Positions 6,531 to 18,686 of a stretch of DNA of 64,000 nt are shown piece after piece. The notes beneath the pieces are model-generated. The model worked only from the letters and a program-made list of their open reading frames with translations, was not told the DNA's origin and did no database searches. A program made the position numbers and the translations under genes. The stretch's first letter is position 1. Every line of letters starts with the position of its first letter. The stretch is from Cellulomonas sp. KRMCY2 (GTDB taxonomy: Bacteria; Actinomycetota; Actinomycetes; Actinomycetales; Cellulomonadaceae), in contig NZ_JAGF01000001.1 of assembly GCF_000526515.1 (NCBI RefSeq), forward strand, positions 1,364,001 to 1,428,000, given 5' to 3'.

Positions 6531-8738
6531 ATGCGCGGCAGACACACCGTCCGTGCCCCATTGGGCATCACTGTGGTTGCGGCCCTGGTGGGCGCGGCCG
6601 CGCTCGTCGGCTCACCCGGGCCTGCGGCCGCGCTTGCCGGGGAGGCCGACATCGCCCCGATCGAGAGCAACCTCGCCGGCAGGTCCTGGACGTCGGTCAC
6701 GACCAGCAGCGGGGCGGCGACAGCAGCCCTGGCGGTGGACGCGGACCCGGCCACCGCATGGGTCGCGGCCCGGCACCGTCCGGGACAGTGGCTCACCCTC
6801 GACCTCGGCGGGGCCTACGACAACGTCCGGAAGGTCGAGGTCGTCTTCCCCGACAAGGGGGCCATGTACCAGTACGTCGTCGACGCCTCCTCGGACGGGA
6901 CCACCTGGGAGACGGTCGTCGACCGCTCGGACACCTGGGCGCCGGGCCGCGGCGGGGTCGACCTGTTCACCCGTCCCGGCACCGCCTACCTGCGCGTCAC
7001 CATCACCAAGGCATCGCCCGGCGCGACCATCGGCGTGAGCGAGATCTCGGCCTACAACTACCTGCGCGACGACCTGATCCTGGGCGCCGACATCTCGTAC
7101 GCCGACCAGAACACCAACGACGGCCTGCGGTACTACCTGGACGATCCGGCCGCAGCCAGTGACATCCTCGACGTGGTCAGCGACGCCGGGATGGAGTACG
7201 TCCGACTCCGCGTCTTCAACGACCCGCGCAACGAGCAGACCGGCGAGTACCTCGAACCCGCCTACCAGAGCCCCGAGCGCACGGCGGTGGTCGCCGAGCG
7301 GGTCGCGGCCCAGGGCATGGGTCTGGGCATCGACCTCCACTACGCGGACTCGTGGGCCGACCCGAGCAAGCAGGCCAAGCCGACGGCGTGGGCCGAGCTG
7401 CCGTTCGAGGAGCTCGTCCAGGAGGTCTACGACTACACGCACGACACCGTCCAGCTGCTGGTCGACCAGGGGACGCCCCCCGACAAGGTCGCTGTCGGCA
7501 ACGAGATCATCAACGGCTTCATGTGGGGCAGCGAGCGGGCGCAACCGTGGTTCGAGGACCCCGCCGCCTGGTGCTACGTGTGCTACTTCAACACCGACCC
7601 TGCCTTCACGTCGCAGCCCGGCGGCGCCCTGCTCTGGGACTACTGGGGCTCGCAGGACCCGGCTGAGCAGGCCGCCTACGACGCCGCCTGGGACCGGTTC
7701 ACCACGCTGCAGGCCGCGGGTATCGCCGCCGTCCGCGACGTCTCCGCGGCCAACGGTCTGGACATCGAGGTCGAGACCCATGTGATCATCGACAACGGCG
7801 AGGTCGACAAGACGCTGGAGTTCTGGGACCAGTTCCTCACCCGGCTCAACGCCAAGGGTCAGGACATCGACGTCATGGCGCACTCCTACTACCCGGAGTG
7901 GCACGGCTCGCCGGAGCACTACGAGTCCAACCTGCACGCGATCGCCGCAGCCCACCCGGGCTACCAGCTCGACATCGCAGAGACCTCGCACCCGGCGACC
8001 GACTGGAACGGTCTGCCGGTCCCCAACTCGCCGTACCCGGAGACCGTCCAGGGCCAGGCCGATGCCATCCAACGCGTGTTCCAGATCGCCAACGACCTGC
8101 CGGACAACCGGGGCGTCGGAGCGCTCGTCTGGGAACCGGCCAACTGGCAGGAGATGATCAGCTGGGACGGCTGGCCCACCCTGCAGTTCAACGCCTCGAT
8201 CGACGTCTACAACAAGAGCGACGCCGAGCACGTCCTCGAGAGCACCGTCTACACCACGGCACGGGTCAGGCACGATCCGCAGCTGCCGGCGACTGTCGAC
8301 GTGCTGACCACCGCGGACGGCTCGATCGCGGCCGTCCCGGTCACGTGGGACGCCGTCCCGCCCGGATCCACGAGCGCGCCCGGCCAGCTCATCGTGGCCG
8401 GGACCACCGAGCTCGGTGGCGTGACCGCGATCGTGGACGTCGTGCGGCGACTCGCCCCGCCGATCCTCCAGTGCACCCGGTTCGACCGGTCCGACCTGAC
8501 GTGGGGCTGGAACCAGGCCGTGACGGCGACCAAGGGTGGGATCACCGTCACCAAGCCCGCACGGACGAAGGACGGCTGGAGCTGGACCTTCAGCGACGAG
8601 CCGCTGAACGTGCAGAGCGTGAAGGTGTTCTCGAACGGTGGCACGCAGTCCGCCGGCACGTCGCCCGGCGTCCTGACAGGGCGGCACGGCTCCAACCTGC
8701 AGTGGGCAGAGTTCTGCACCTCGGGTCCCGCTTCCTGA
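6531..8738 (+). CDS. Secreted GH53 endo-beta-1,4-galactanase, multidomain
   Basis: GH53 enzymes cut the beta-1,4-galactan side chains of pectin into galacto-oligosaccharides. The 735-residue protein has a signal peptide (residues 1-36, ending near AAALA). Next comes an F5/8-type-C discoidin domain (about 45-175: AVDADPATAW, YVVDASSDGTTWE). The GH53 barrel (about 185-555) begins ILGADISYA. KVAVGNEIINGFMWG carries the acid/base Glu, and QLDIAETSHPA the nucleophile Glu. An Ig-like Big_4 domain follows (VTWDAVPPGSTSAPGQL), then a C-terminal segment with two Cys and many Trp that may bind carbohydrate. The ATG at 6531 is chosen because the signal peptide begins there. A strong terminator follows. 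Confidence 0.92.
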   Translation: MRGRHTVRAPLGITVVAALVGAAALVGSPGPAAALAGEADIAPIESNLAGRSWTSVTTSSGAATAALAVDADPATAWVAARHRPGQWLTLDLGGAYDNVRKVEVVFPDKGAMYQYVVDASSDGTTWETVVDRSDTWAPGRGGVDLFTRPGTAYLRVTITKASPGATIGVSEISAYNYLRDDLILGADISYADQNTNDGLRYYLDDPAAASDILDVVSDAGMEYVRLRVFNDPRNEQTGEYLEPAYQSPERTAVVAERVAAQGMGLGIDLHYADSWADPSKQAKPTAWAELPFEELVQEVYDYTHDTVQLLVDQGTPPDKVAVGNEIINGFMWGSERAQPWFEDPAAWCYVCYFNTDPAFTSQPGGALLWDYWGSQDPAEQAAYDAAWDRFTTLQAAGIAAVRDVSAANGLDIEVETHVIIDNGEVDKTLEFWDQFLTRLNAKGQDIDVMAHSYYPEWHGSPEHYESNLHAIAAAHPGYQLDIAETSHPATDWNGLPVPNSPYPETVQGQADAIQRVFQIANDLPDNRGVGALVWEPANWQEMISWDGWPTLQFNASIDVYNKSDAEHVLESTVYTTARVRHDPQLPATVDVLTTADGSIAAVPVTWDAVPPGSTSAPGQLIVAGTTELGGVTAIVDVVRRLAPPILQCTRFDRSDLTWGWNQAVTATKGGITVTKPARTKDGWSWTFSDEPLNVQSVKVFSNGGTQSAGTSPGVLTGRHGSNLQWAEFCTSGPAS

Positions 8739-8762
8739 GGAAGCCTGACGCCGAGGGCCGCA

Positions 8763-8797
8763 CACGGTGGTCCCGCCTCGTCGGCGGGGCCACCGTG
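8763..8797. terminator. Bidirectional terminator between GH53 and GH2 genes
   Basis: A 15-base stem (8763-8777 with 8783-8797, one wobble pair) and a 5-base loop TCGTC lie between the convergent GH53 and GH2 genes. The stem is GC-rich and there is no U run, as is usual in such genomes. Confidence 0.75.
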
Positions 8798-8803
8798 CAC
8801 GGT

Positions 8804-11725
<2,922 letters not shown>

Positions 11726-11838
11726 TCACTCATCATGAGCAGACCCAGGCCCCATGCGGTGTCGTTGTCGAACGCCGGGAACTGCAGCCGTTCCTCCTGG
11801 GCAGCGAGCTCAGCAGGAGTGCTGCCTCGGCAGCAGGC

Positions 11839-12672
11839 TCAGGCACGGTCGCTGCCGTGGGTCGGTGGCGCATCCCGCGGATCGTCCCCCGGAAGGCGCA
11901 CCCCGGTCAGCTCGGCGAAGGCTCGCACGACGGCGTCCTGCACGGCGGTGTCGTGCGCCTGGTCGTTGTACCGGACCGGTGTGCGGTCGTGGAAGAACAA
12001 CCCCGAGACCTGGGCTCCCGGCTCGTCCGCGCAGGCCAGCCACACCGGAGTGTCGGCGCCCTGCTCCAGGCTCAGCGGCGCAACGTCGCCGCTCATCTTG
12101 GACCGCACCCACCCCGGATGGACCGCGTTGATCATCACCTGCGGGTAGCGACGTGCGGCGTGCAGCACGAAGGCCGTCAGGGCGATCTTCGACTCGGCAT
12201 AGGCCGATCCGGCGTCCCACGACCGCTCGTGCTGCAGATCGGACAGGTCGAGGTGCGCGTTGCGGATCGAGTCCGAGCTGACGAACACCAGACGCCGCGG
12301 GAGCGGCACCAGCGCGGTCAGCACGTACGGTGCCAGGGCGTTGACCTGCAGGGTCTGCTCGATGCCGTCCATGGTCACCGGACGCTCGTCGCCAGCGGCC
12401 GCCCAGCCGGCGTTGTGCACGATGACGTCGAACGGGCCCGACGCCGTGACCTGGGCTGCGAGCGCCTTCGTTGACTCCAGCGACGCGAAGTCACCGATGA
12501 CGACCTCGGTGAGCGGCCCCGCGTGCTCGCGGCAGTGCTCGGCACGCTGCTCGTTGCGCGCATGGCGGACCACGTCCATCCCGCACGCGACGAGGGCGTC
12601 GGCGATCGCCTCACCGATGCCGTCGGTCGAGCCGGTGACGAGCGCTCGTCGCGGTGCCGGCACCTCAACCAT
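11839..12672 (-). CDS. Short-chain dehydrogenase/reductase
   Basis: A 277-residue Rossmann-fold SDR: cofactor motif TGSTDGIGEAIADAL near the N-terminus, NAG motif (VIVHNAGWAA), and the catalytic Ser with YAESK (FVSSDSIRN...SAYAESKIALTAF). It resembles retinol-dehydrogenase-like SDRs; the substrate cannot be read from sequence. It overlaps the VOC gene by 8 bases and so belongs to the importer-GH1 operon, where a role in sugar-derived metabolite oxidation or reduction is possible but unproven. Confidence 0.85.
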   Translation of the reverse strand: MVEVPAPRRALVTGSTDGIGEAIADALVACGMDVVRHARNEQRAEHCREHAGPLTEVVIGDFASLESTKALAAQVTASGPFDVIVHNAGWAAAGDERPVTMDGIEQTLQVNALAPYVLTALVPLPRRLVFVSSDSIRNAHLDLSDLQHERSWDAGSAYAESKIALTAFVLHAARRYPQVMINAVHPGWVRSKMSGDVAPLSLEQGADTPVWLACADEPGAQVSGLFFHDRTPVRYNDQAHDTAVQDAVVRAFAELTGVRLPGDDPRDAPPTHGSDRA

Positions 12673-13465
12673 CCTTGCCCACGACCTCGACCACGACGCC
12701 GTCGCGCACCGTCAGCGGACCGGTCGCCCGGCCGGCAGCGTCGTGCGCGCCCACACCGATGCCCCGGAGGCCCAGCTGCTCGGGCCCGATGACGGGCGGG
12801 GCCTGGGTCGGCACGTCGAAGCTGAACACCTCGAGCACCGAGCCGCCCGCTGCGAGGTACGTCATCAGGAAGCCGCGCTCGTCGTCGTGGTGCCGGATGT
12901 CGCCGATCACCTCGTACCCGAAGCGACCGCACCAGAGGTCGAGGGTCGCACCGAGGTCGGCGACCGTCAGCCCGACGTGGTCGAAGCGCGCACCGTCGCC
13001 CGGTGCGAGGCTCAGGTCGGCCTCCGCCTGGACGAGAGCGGGCGACTCCACGTGCTCGTAGCGCAGGTTGCCCTGGACCAGCTCCAGCCGCGCCCCGTCC
13101 GGGTCGAGGAAGAAGGCGATGCGGACGTCACCGAGCACGTCCCGTGGAGGCGAGAGGACCTCGACCCCCGCCGCCTCGAGCCGGCGCATCTGCGCGTCGA
13201 TGTCACCGATCTTGAAGCCTGCGTGACGCAGACCTCCCTGGAGATCCTCGTCGGCCCACGTGCCGGGGTCGCGGTCGTCGCCGAGCTCGACGACCTTCAC
13301 CAGGGCCGGGCCGGCGGCGAACCAGGCCGTCGGCCGGCGCTCGTGACCGGCCGCGCCCACCTCGACCTCGTCGAAGCCGAGCAGGCCTCGGTAGAAGGCC
13401 CGCGACCGCTCGAGGTCACGGGAACCGAGCTCGAGGTGGCGGATGCCCGATCGTCCGCTCGTCAT
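12665..13465 (-). CDS. Two-domain VOC (glyoxalase/dioxygenase-fold) protein
   Basis: The 266-residue protein has two vicinal-oxygen-chelate modules. The first begins IRHLELGSRDLERSRAFYRG and contains FFLDPDGARLELVQ. The second begins FDHVGLTVADLGATLDLWCG and ends near GSVLEVFSFD. His and Glu at the expected metal positions of each module suggest a metal site, but the reaction is unknown. The ATG at 13465 overlaps the GH1 stop by 4 bases, so co-translation is likely. An in-frame extension of 46 residues upstream is rejected because it lies inside the GH1 coding region. Confidence 0.78.
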   Translation of the reverse strand: MTSGRSGIRHLELGSRDLERSRAFYRGLLGFDEVEVGAAGHERRPTAWFAAGPALVKVVELGDDRDPGTWADEDLQGGLRHAGFKIGDIDAQMRRLEAAGVEVLSPPRDVLGDVRIAFFLDPDGARLELVQGNLRYEHVESPALVQAEADLSLAPGDGARFDHVGLTVADLGATLDLWCGRFGYEVIGDIRHHDDERGFLMTYLAAGGSVLEVFSFDVPTQAPPVIGPEQLGLRGIGVGAHDAAGRATGPLTVRDGVVVEVVGKDG

Positions 13466-14850
13466 CGGAGGCTCCCCCCATCCGGCAGCCGGTTCGACCG
13501 CGCCACCGCCCCGAGCCACGCGGCGCTCGTCTTGGGCGTCCGTCGCTGCGTCTCGACGTCGACGTGGACGATCCCGAAGCGGGCCTTGTAGCCCTCGGCC
13601 CACTCGAAGTTGTCCAGGAGCGTCCAGACGAAGTAGCCGCGGAGGTCGACGCCGTCGGCGATCGCCCGGTGCATCTGACGCACGTGCGAGTCGAGGTACG
13701 CCACCCGCTTCGGGTCGTCGACGGTGCCGTCGGCCGCGACCACGTCCGGGTACGCGGCGCCGTTCTCGGTGACCATGAGCGGGACGTGCGGGTACTCGTC
13801 GCGCAGCTGGAGCAGCAGGTCGTGCAGACCGGTCGGCGTGACCGTCCAGCCGACCTCGGTGAGCTCGGCGTCCGGCGGGATCACGTGCACGGCGTCGAGG
13901 TCCATCGGAGTCCCCGAGCCTTCGAGGACCGAACCGTCACCCGCCCCGATGACGTGCCCGCGGTAGTAGTTGATCCCCAGGAAGTCGATCGGTGCGCTGA
14001 TCACCTCGAGATCGCCGTCCTGCAGCCACGGCGCACCACCGAACCACTCGATCATGTCCGTCGGGTACCGCCCACGCAGCACGGGTTCGAGGAACATGCG
14101 GTTGAAGTTGCCGTCGAACCGCCGCGCGGCGGCGACGTCGGCCGGGTCCTGCGACGCCGGGCTGACCGGCGTGAGGTCCAGGGCGATGCCCAGCTCGCCA
14201 TCGGCCGACATCCGCTCGCGAAGCACCGGCACCGCGAGGCCGTGGGCGAGGAGCAGGTGGTGCGCAGCAGCGACCCCGCCGCGGGGATCGCGGATGCCCG
14301 GTGCGTGGATCCCTGCGGCGTACCCGGCGTGGCTCGCCACCTTCGGCTCGTTCACGGTGACCCAGTGGTCGACCACGTCACCCAGGGCGTCGGCGACCTG
14401 GGCCGCGTAGTCGGCGAACCGGTGCGCGGTGTCGCGGTTGAGCCAGCCGCCTACGTCCTCGAGCGCCTGGGGCAGGTCCCAGTGGTACAGGGTCACGTAC
14501 GGCGTGACGCCTCGCCCGAGACAGGCGTCGACGACCCGGCGGTAGTGGTCGAGGCCCTTCTGGTTCGGGCCTCCGACTCCGTCCGGCTGGATCCTCGGCC
14601 AGGCCACCGAGAACCGGTAGGCGGACAGCCCGAGGTCCGCGAGCAGGGCGATGTCCTCAGGGTGGCGGTGGTAGTGGTCGCAGGCCACGGCAGCGGTGTC
14701 ACCCCTTGCGATCGCTCCCGGGGTCGCGGTGAAGGTGTCCCAGATCGACACCCCGCGACCGTCCTCGTCGAGGGCCCCCTCCACCTGGTACGCCGCGGTG
14801 GCGGCGCCCCACACGAAGCCGGCGGGGAACCCGGGGGCGATCGGCTGCAT
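13462..14850 (-). CDS. bglA: GH1 beta-glycosidase (beta-glucosidase/galactosidase)
   Basis: A cytoplasmic 462-residue GH1 enzyme. It opens with FVWGAATAAYQVEGAL. The acid/base Glu is in WVTVNEPKVAS and the nucleophile Glu in PLMVTENGAAY. C-terminal DLRGYFVWTLLDNFEWAEGY completes the signature. The ATG at 14850 matches the family start; longer in-frame starts would run into the permease gene. It sits 44 bases downstream of the permease pair, so imported oligosaccharides are probably hydrolysed here. GH1 enzymes act on beta-glucosides and beta-galactosides and the sequence alone does not separate these. Confidence 0.93.
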   Translation of the reverse strand: MQPIAPGFPAGFVWGAATAAYQVEGALDEDGRGVSIWDTFTATPGAIARGDTAAVACDHYHRHPEDIALLADLGLSAYRFSVAWPRIQPDGVGGPNQKGLDHYRRVVDACLGRGVTPYVTLYHWDLPQALEDVGGWLNRDTAHRFADYAAQVADALGDVVDHWVTVNEPKVASHAGYAAGIHAPGIRDPRGGVAAAHHLLLAHGLAVPVLRERMSADGELGIALDLTPVSPASQDPADVAAARRFDGNFNRMFLEPVLRGRYPTDMIEWFGGAPWLQDGDLEVISAPIDFLGINYYRGHVIGAGDGSVLEGSGTPMDLDAVHVIPPDAELTEVGWTVTPTGLHDLLLQLRDEYPHVPLMVTENGAAYPDVVAADGTVDDPKRVAYLDSHVRQMHRAIADGVDLRGYFVWTLLDNFEWAEGYKARFGIVHVDVETQRRTPKTSAAWLGAVARSNRLPDGGSLR

Positions 14851-14894
14851 GTCAGTGCCTTCAGGTCGGCGATCGGTCGGTCGGGCGCCGGGGC

Positions 14895-15803
14895 TCATCC
14901 CTTGACACCGCCGCTGAGCAGGTCCAGCCGCCAGTACCGCTGCAGGAGCAGGAACAGGACGATGAGCGGCAGGATCGAGAGCATCGCCCCGGTGATCACC
15001 AGGGTGTACAGCGCCGGCTGGCTGGCACCCTGGTTGAGCAGCGTGTACAGACCCACGGTCAGCGGGTACTTGTCGCTGTCGGACAGCATGATGAACGGCA
15101 GCAGGAAGTTGTTCCAGATCGCCACGAACTGCAGGAGCAGCACGGTGATCAGGCCCGGGAGCATGAGGGGCAGGGCGACCGACCGGAACAGCCGGAACTC
15201 CCCGGCACCGTCGATCCGCGCCGCCTCGAGCAGCTCGTCCGGGATCGCCGCCATCGCGTAGATGCGGCACAGGTAGATGCTGAACGGGCTGATCAGGCTC
15301 GGCAGCAGGACCGACCAGTAGCTGCCGGTGAGGTTGACCTGAGCGAGCAGCAGGTACTGCGGGATCGCGAGGGTGACCTGCGGGACCAGGACGCCGGCCA
15401 GGATGATCCGGAACAGGAGCTCGCGCCCTGCGAAGCGGTACTTGGCCAGGGCGTAGCCCGCCGCCGCCGAGACGAACACGGTGAGCACCGCGCCGACCCC
15501 GGCGTACAGCAGGGTGTTGAGGGTCCACCGGACGAAGGCGTCGTCGCCGAAGCCGAGCAGGCCGTCGAGGTTGCCCTGCAGGCCGCCGGTGAAGCTCGGC
15601 CAGAACGAGAAGGTCGTGAACAGCTCGCCCGGACTCTTGGTGGACGCGATGAACACCCAGAGCGCGGGCAGCACGCAGTACAGGGCGCCGAGGACGAGGA
15701 TCGCCGTGGCCCCCCAGTGCGTGCCGTGGCGCCTGCGGCTACCTCGCGCGGCGGAGCTGGTCCTCTTCGCGGCGATCGGGGCCGCGGTACGGGTGGCGCT
15801 CAC
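14895..15803 (-). CDS. Sugar ABC transporter permease, MalG type
   Basis: A 302-residue inner-membrane permease of the carbohydrate uptake (CUT1) class, with about six membrane segments. The EAA loop, which contacts the ATPase, reads ELLEAARIDGAGEFRLFRSVALPL. The C-terminus LLSGGVKG is typical of MalG-like subunits. The GTG at 15803 overlaps the stop of the upstream permease (GTGA). No ATPase gene is nearby; as in many actinobacteria a shared MsiK-type ATPase probably energises it (inference). Confidence 0.92.
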   Translation of the reverse strand: MSATRTAAPIAAKRTSSAARGSRRRHGTHWGATAILVLGALYCVLPALWVFIASTKSPGELFTTFSFWPSFTGGLQGNLDGLLGFGDDAFVRWTLNTLLYAGVGAVLTVFVSAAAGYALAKYRFAGRELLFRIILAGVLVPQVTLAIPQYLLLAQVNLTGSYWSVLLPSLISPFSIYLCRIYAMAAIPDELLEAARIDGAGEFRLFRSVALPLMLPGLITVLLLQFVAIWNNFLLPFIMLSDSDKYPLTVGLYTLLNQGASQPALYTLVITGAMLSILPLIVLFLLLQRYWRLDLLSGGVKG

Positions 15804-16774
15804 TTGTTCTCTCCGAACGCGCGTCGCTGCATGACGGTCAGGACGATCAAGGACAGGATCAGGGACACGCCCGCCAGCGCGATCGACGTCGCGGCCGCGG
15901 AGTACACGTCGTTGAGCACGAAGGCGTCGGTGTAGATCTTCTGCAACGGCATCCACGAGGACGAGATGACGTTCGTCAGCGGTGAGAGGGTCTGCGGCTC
16001 GGTGAACACCTGGAGCGTGGCGATCATCGAGAAGATCCCCGTCATCACCAGCGCGGGCATCAGCAGCGGGATCTTGATCCGCCAGGCGATCTGCCACTCG
16101 TTGCAGCCGTCGATGCGCGCCGAGTCGTACAGCTCGGTGGGGATCGCGCGCAGTGCGGTGTAGATGACGATCATGTTGAAGCCGACGCCGCCCCAGACCG
16201 CGATGTTCGCCACCGAGAAGAAGATGCTCGTCGAGCCGAAGAAGTCGGGCGGCGTCAGCCCGACCTCGTCGAAGACCCGTCGGATCGGGCTGACCCGGGG
16301 GAGGTAGAGGAAGCCCCACAGCAGGGACGCGATGACGCCGGGCACGGCGTAGGGCAGGAAGATGCCGACCCGGGTCACCGTGCGGAGCCGGATCCGAGGC
16401 AGGTCGAGGAGCAGCGCGAACAGCAGCGCCAGGCCGAGCATGGTGGGCACCACGAGGAGGCCGTAGACGCCCATCCGGCCCAGGGACGCGTACAGCTCGG
16501 GGGCGCTGAGGGCGCGTGCGTAGTTCTCGAAGCCGACGAAGGTCACGATGCGCTCGCCGAGGATGCCACCGCCCGAGCGGCGGCTCGCGTGCAGGCTGAG
16601 CCAGGCCGCGTAGACGATCGGGACCAGCAGGAAGCCGGTGAACAGGAGCATCGCCGGTGCCATGAACAGGTACGGCGCGCCTCGGGAGATCCGCGCGGTG
16701 CGCCGGCGCCTGCTCGGTCGCCCACCGCGGTCCACGAGCCCTTCGGCTGGGTGCGTCTGCAGGGTGTTGCTCAT
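15800..16774 (-). CDS. Sugar ABC transporter permease, MalF type
   Basis: A 324-residue CUT1 permease with a charged N-terminal tail, a first membrane helix at PYLFMAPAMLLFTGFLL and an EAA loop ELYDSARIDGCNEWQIAWRIKIPLL. It pairs with the downstream MalG-type subunit and the upstream binding lipoprotein. The ATG at 16774 has GACGAGGAC upstream; an in-frame start 21 residues earlier lies in the preceding hairpin and is not preferred. Confidence 0.92.
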   Translation of the reverse strand: MSNTLQTHPAEGLVDRGGRPSRRRRTARISRGAPYLFMAPAMLLFTGFLLVPIVYAAWLSLHASRRSGGGILGERIVTFVGFENYARALSAPELYASLGRMGVYGLLVVPTMLGLALLFALLLDLPRIRLRTVTRVGIFLPYAVPGVIASLLWGFLYLPRVSPIRRVFDEVGLTPPDFFGSTSIFFSVANIAVWGGVGFNMIVIYTALRAIPTELYDSARIDGCNEWQIAWRIKIPLLMPALVMTGIFSMIATLQVFTEPQTLSPLTNVISSSWMPLQKIYTDAFVLNDVYSAAATSIALAGVSLILSLIVLTVMQRRAFGENK

Positions 16775-16816
16775 GTCCTCGTCCCGTCCTCGACGTTGGG
16801 GATACGGAGCGTGACC

Positions 16817-16855
16817 CGGCGGTGACCCCACCCACACGGGGCAGGGTCACCGCCG
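16817..16855 (-). terminator. Stem-loop between binding protein and permease genes
   Basis: A perfect 12-base stem (16817-16828 with 16844-16855) with a 15-base loop lies 14 bases after the binding-protein stop. Such hairpins between the binding protein and permeases often reduce read-through and protect the upstream mRNA, giving more binding protein than permease. The function here is inferred. Confidence 0.6.
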
Positions 16856-16869
16856 AAGCATCGCGTGTG

Positions 16870-18213
16870 CTACTCGGCGACCTCGTAGCCCTGCTGCTTC
16901 AGGTCGGCCACGGTGGTCTCCTGCATGGTGGTGACCGCGTCGGCGAACGGCGTGCCGTTCTGGATCGCCGCCTGGAACGCATCCTTGTAGGCCTGGTAGG
17001 TGACGTTCACGTTCGGGCCCCAGGTGAAGCCGCTCGCGGTTCCGGCGATCTCCGACGCCTGGGCGTAGAAGTCCGGCTGGTTGGGCAGCATCACCGGCGG
17101 CTGCTCGAGCGCCGTGCCGGTCTGGCCCGCGGTGGCCGCCGGGTAGACCCCGGCGATGGTCACCAGGGCCTCGAGAGCCTCCGGGGAGGTGTTGAGCCAG
17201 GTCACGAACTTCGCAGCCTGGGCCGGGTACTCGCAGCTGGCGCTGATCGCGGTGCCCGAACCGCCCCAGTAGCCGGTCCTGCTCTCACCCTCCGACCACT
17301 GCGGCATGGGAACTGCCCGCCACAGGCCGGCGGTGTCCGGGGCGACACCCTCGAGCACGCCGGCGCCCCACACGGCCGTCGGCCACGCCAGCAGCGTGCC
17401 GTCGTTCATGGCGGCGTTCCACTCCGGTGTGTACATCGGCTGGTCGTCGATCAGGCCCGCGCTGACCAGGTCGCCCCAGTAGGTGGCGAGCTTCGTGGTG
17501 GCCTCGTCGTCGATGCCGACCTTCCAGGCCTCACCCTCGGGAGCCCACCACTCGGCGCCGGCCTGCTGCGCGAGCCCGGCGAACCAGCCCGGGTCGCCCG
17601 AGGAGAACGTGGCGAGGTACTGGTCGGGCTCAGCCTTCTCGCGAACCTCTGCGGCGAGGGCAGCGAACTCGTCCCAGGTGGTCGGCACCTCGAGCCCGTA
17701 CTGCGCGAAGAGGTCCTCGCGGTAGAAGAGCATCATCGGCGCGATGTCCTGGGGGACGGCGAAGGTCTGGTCGCCGAAGGACGTCAGCCCCCAGGCGCCC
17801 TCGGGGAACGCATCCCGGATGCCCTCGAAGTCCGCGGTGACGTCCGCGACGACGCCGTTGGAGACGAGCACCGGCAGGGCCTGGTACTCGGTGTGGATGA
17901 GGCAGGGGTCGTTGCCGGCCTGGGCCGCGGTGAGCACCCGGGTGATGAGCTCGTCGCCCTGGGCCTGACGGTCGACGGTGACCTGCTGGTCGGGGTTCTC
18001 CTCGTTCCAGATGGCGACGACGTCTTCGATGTTCGTCGTCCAGGTCCAGAAGTCGAGCTCGGCCGGGGCATCGGCATCTCCACCGGCTGCGGCGGTCTCG
18101 GCGGGTGCCGACGTGTCGTCGGGCGTGGTCCCGTCGTCGGAGGCCGTGCAGGCGGTGAGCGCCGAGGACGCGACGACTACCCCCACCAGGGAGGCTGCGA
18201 GTCTGCGATGCAT
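16870..18213 (-). CDS. Sugar-binding lipoprotein of ABC importer 1
   Basis: A 447-residue extracellular substrate-binding protein (SBP family 1). The signal peptide ends in the lipobox SALTAC (residues about 17-22), so the mature protein is lipid-anchored. It then has an acidic Thr/Asp-rich linker and the bilobed binding domain starting LDFWTWTTNIEDVVAIWNEE. It is the first gene of an operon running through two permeases, GH1, VOC and SDR genes. The ligand is probably a galacto- or gluco-oligosaccharide, judged from neighbours only. The operator and TTGACA promoter at 18298-18340 lie upstream. Confidence 0.9.
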   Translation of the reverse strand: MHRRLAASLVGVVVASSALTACTASDDGTTPDDTSAPAETAAAGGDADAPAELDFWTWTTNIEDVVAIWNEENPDQQVTVDRQAQGDELITRVLTAAQAGNDPCLIHTEYQALPVLVSNGVVADVTADFEGIRDAFPEGAWGLTSFGDQTFAVPQDIAPMMLFYREDLFAQYGLEVPTTWDEFAALAAEVREKAEPDQYLATFSSGDPGWFAGLAQQAGAEWWAPEGEAWKVGIDDEATTKLATYWGDLVSAGLIDDQPMYTPEWNAAMNDGTLLAWPTAVWGAGVLEGVAPDTAGLWRAVPMPQWSEGESRTGYWGGSGTAISASCEYPAQAAKFVTWLNTSPEALEALVTIAGVYPAATAGQTGTALEQPPVMLPNQPDFYAQASEIAGTASGFTWGPNVNVTYQAYKDAFQAAIQNGTPFADAVTTMQETTVADLKQQGYEVAE

Positions 18214-18297
18214 TGTCTCTCTCTCTTCGTTGAGGTCAGAGCACCCGCGACCGGATCAGACGGCGTCTGTCGAGTCGGTCGGAGCATCTGTGTGCAT

Positions 18298-18340
18298 CTG
18301 TGAACGATCACAGCCTGCGATGCCGCTCCATGCGTGTCAA
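18298..18340 (-). promoter_or_regulatory. Importer 1 promoter with LacI-type operator
   Basis: On the complement, TTGACA (18335-18340) is followed after 17 bases by the weak -10 CAGGCT. The palindrome CTGTGAACGATCACAG (18298-18313) covers the -10 edge and start region. It has the central CG typical of LacI-family operators. A second copy with the same core lies at 18520-18535. The 473-base divergent region 18214-18686 holds these sites and no gene that I can support. Confidence 0.6.
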
Positions 18341-18500
18341 GCGCCGGTCCGGCACCGAGACCCTTCTGTAACATTCCGCCCGCCCGTCTGCGCCGGCTCC
18401 TCGTTCAGCCCACGTGCCTGCCTGTTCAGGGCTGCGGGGACGCAGGAAGGCCTCGTGCGAGGGTCTCCCGCAACCGCTCCCCGAGGCACCGGTGGGTCGC

Positions 18501-18535
18501 TACTCTCGTGCATGGCGGTCTGTGATCGATCACAG
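18501..18535 (+). promoter_or_regulatory. Perfect 16-base palindromic operator before the ThuA-like gene
   Basis: CTGTGATCGATCACAG (18520-18535) is a perfect palindrome. A -10-like TACTCT (18501-18506) lies 13 bases upstream, placing the operator at the likely transcription start of the rightward gene at 18687. It differs from the 18298 operator at a single base next to the central CG, so the same regulator probably binds both. Confidence 0.6.
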
Positions 18536-18686
18536 CAGTCCCCTCCGGATGGCGCACCGCTGCCGGGTCGCGACCTACCCCACCGGGAGTGCCGATGCGT
18601 CGAGAGCTGATCACCACAGTGGTCGGGCGGCCTGCCCCGGCTCGTCCCCGGACTGCGCCGGGAACCGGCGGACAGGAGGGGCGGCG

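Noticed and set aside
6280-6561. 94-residue N-terminal extension of the first LacI regulator
   Set aside because: It would place the DNA-binding domain internally and cross the operator and galactanase promoter.
11820-11835. TGCTGCC-TC-GGCAGCA hairpin after the SDR gene
   Set aside because: Only 7 pairs with a 2-base loop, too small to call a terminator with confidence.
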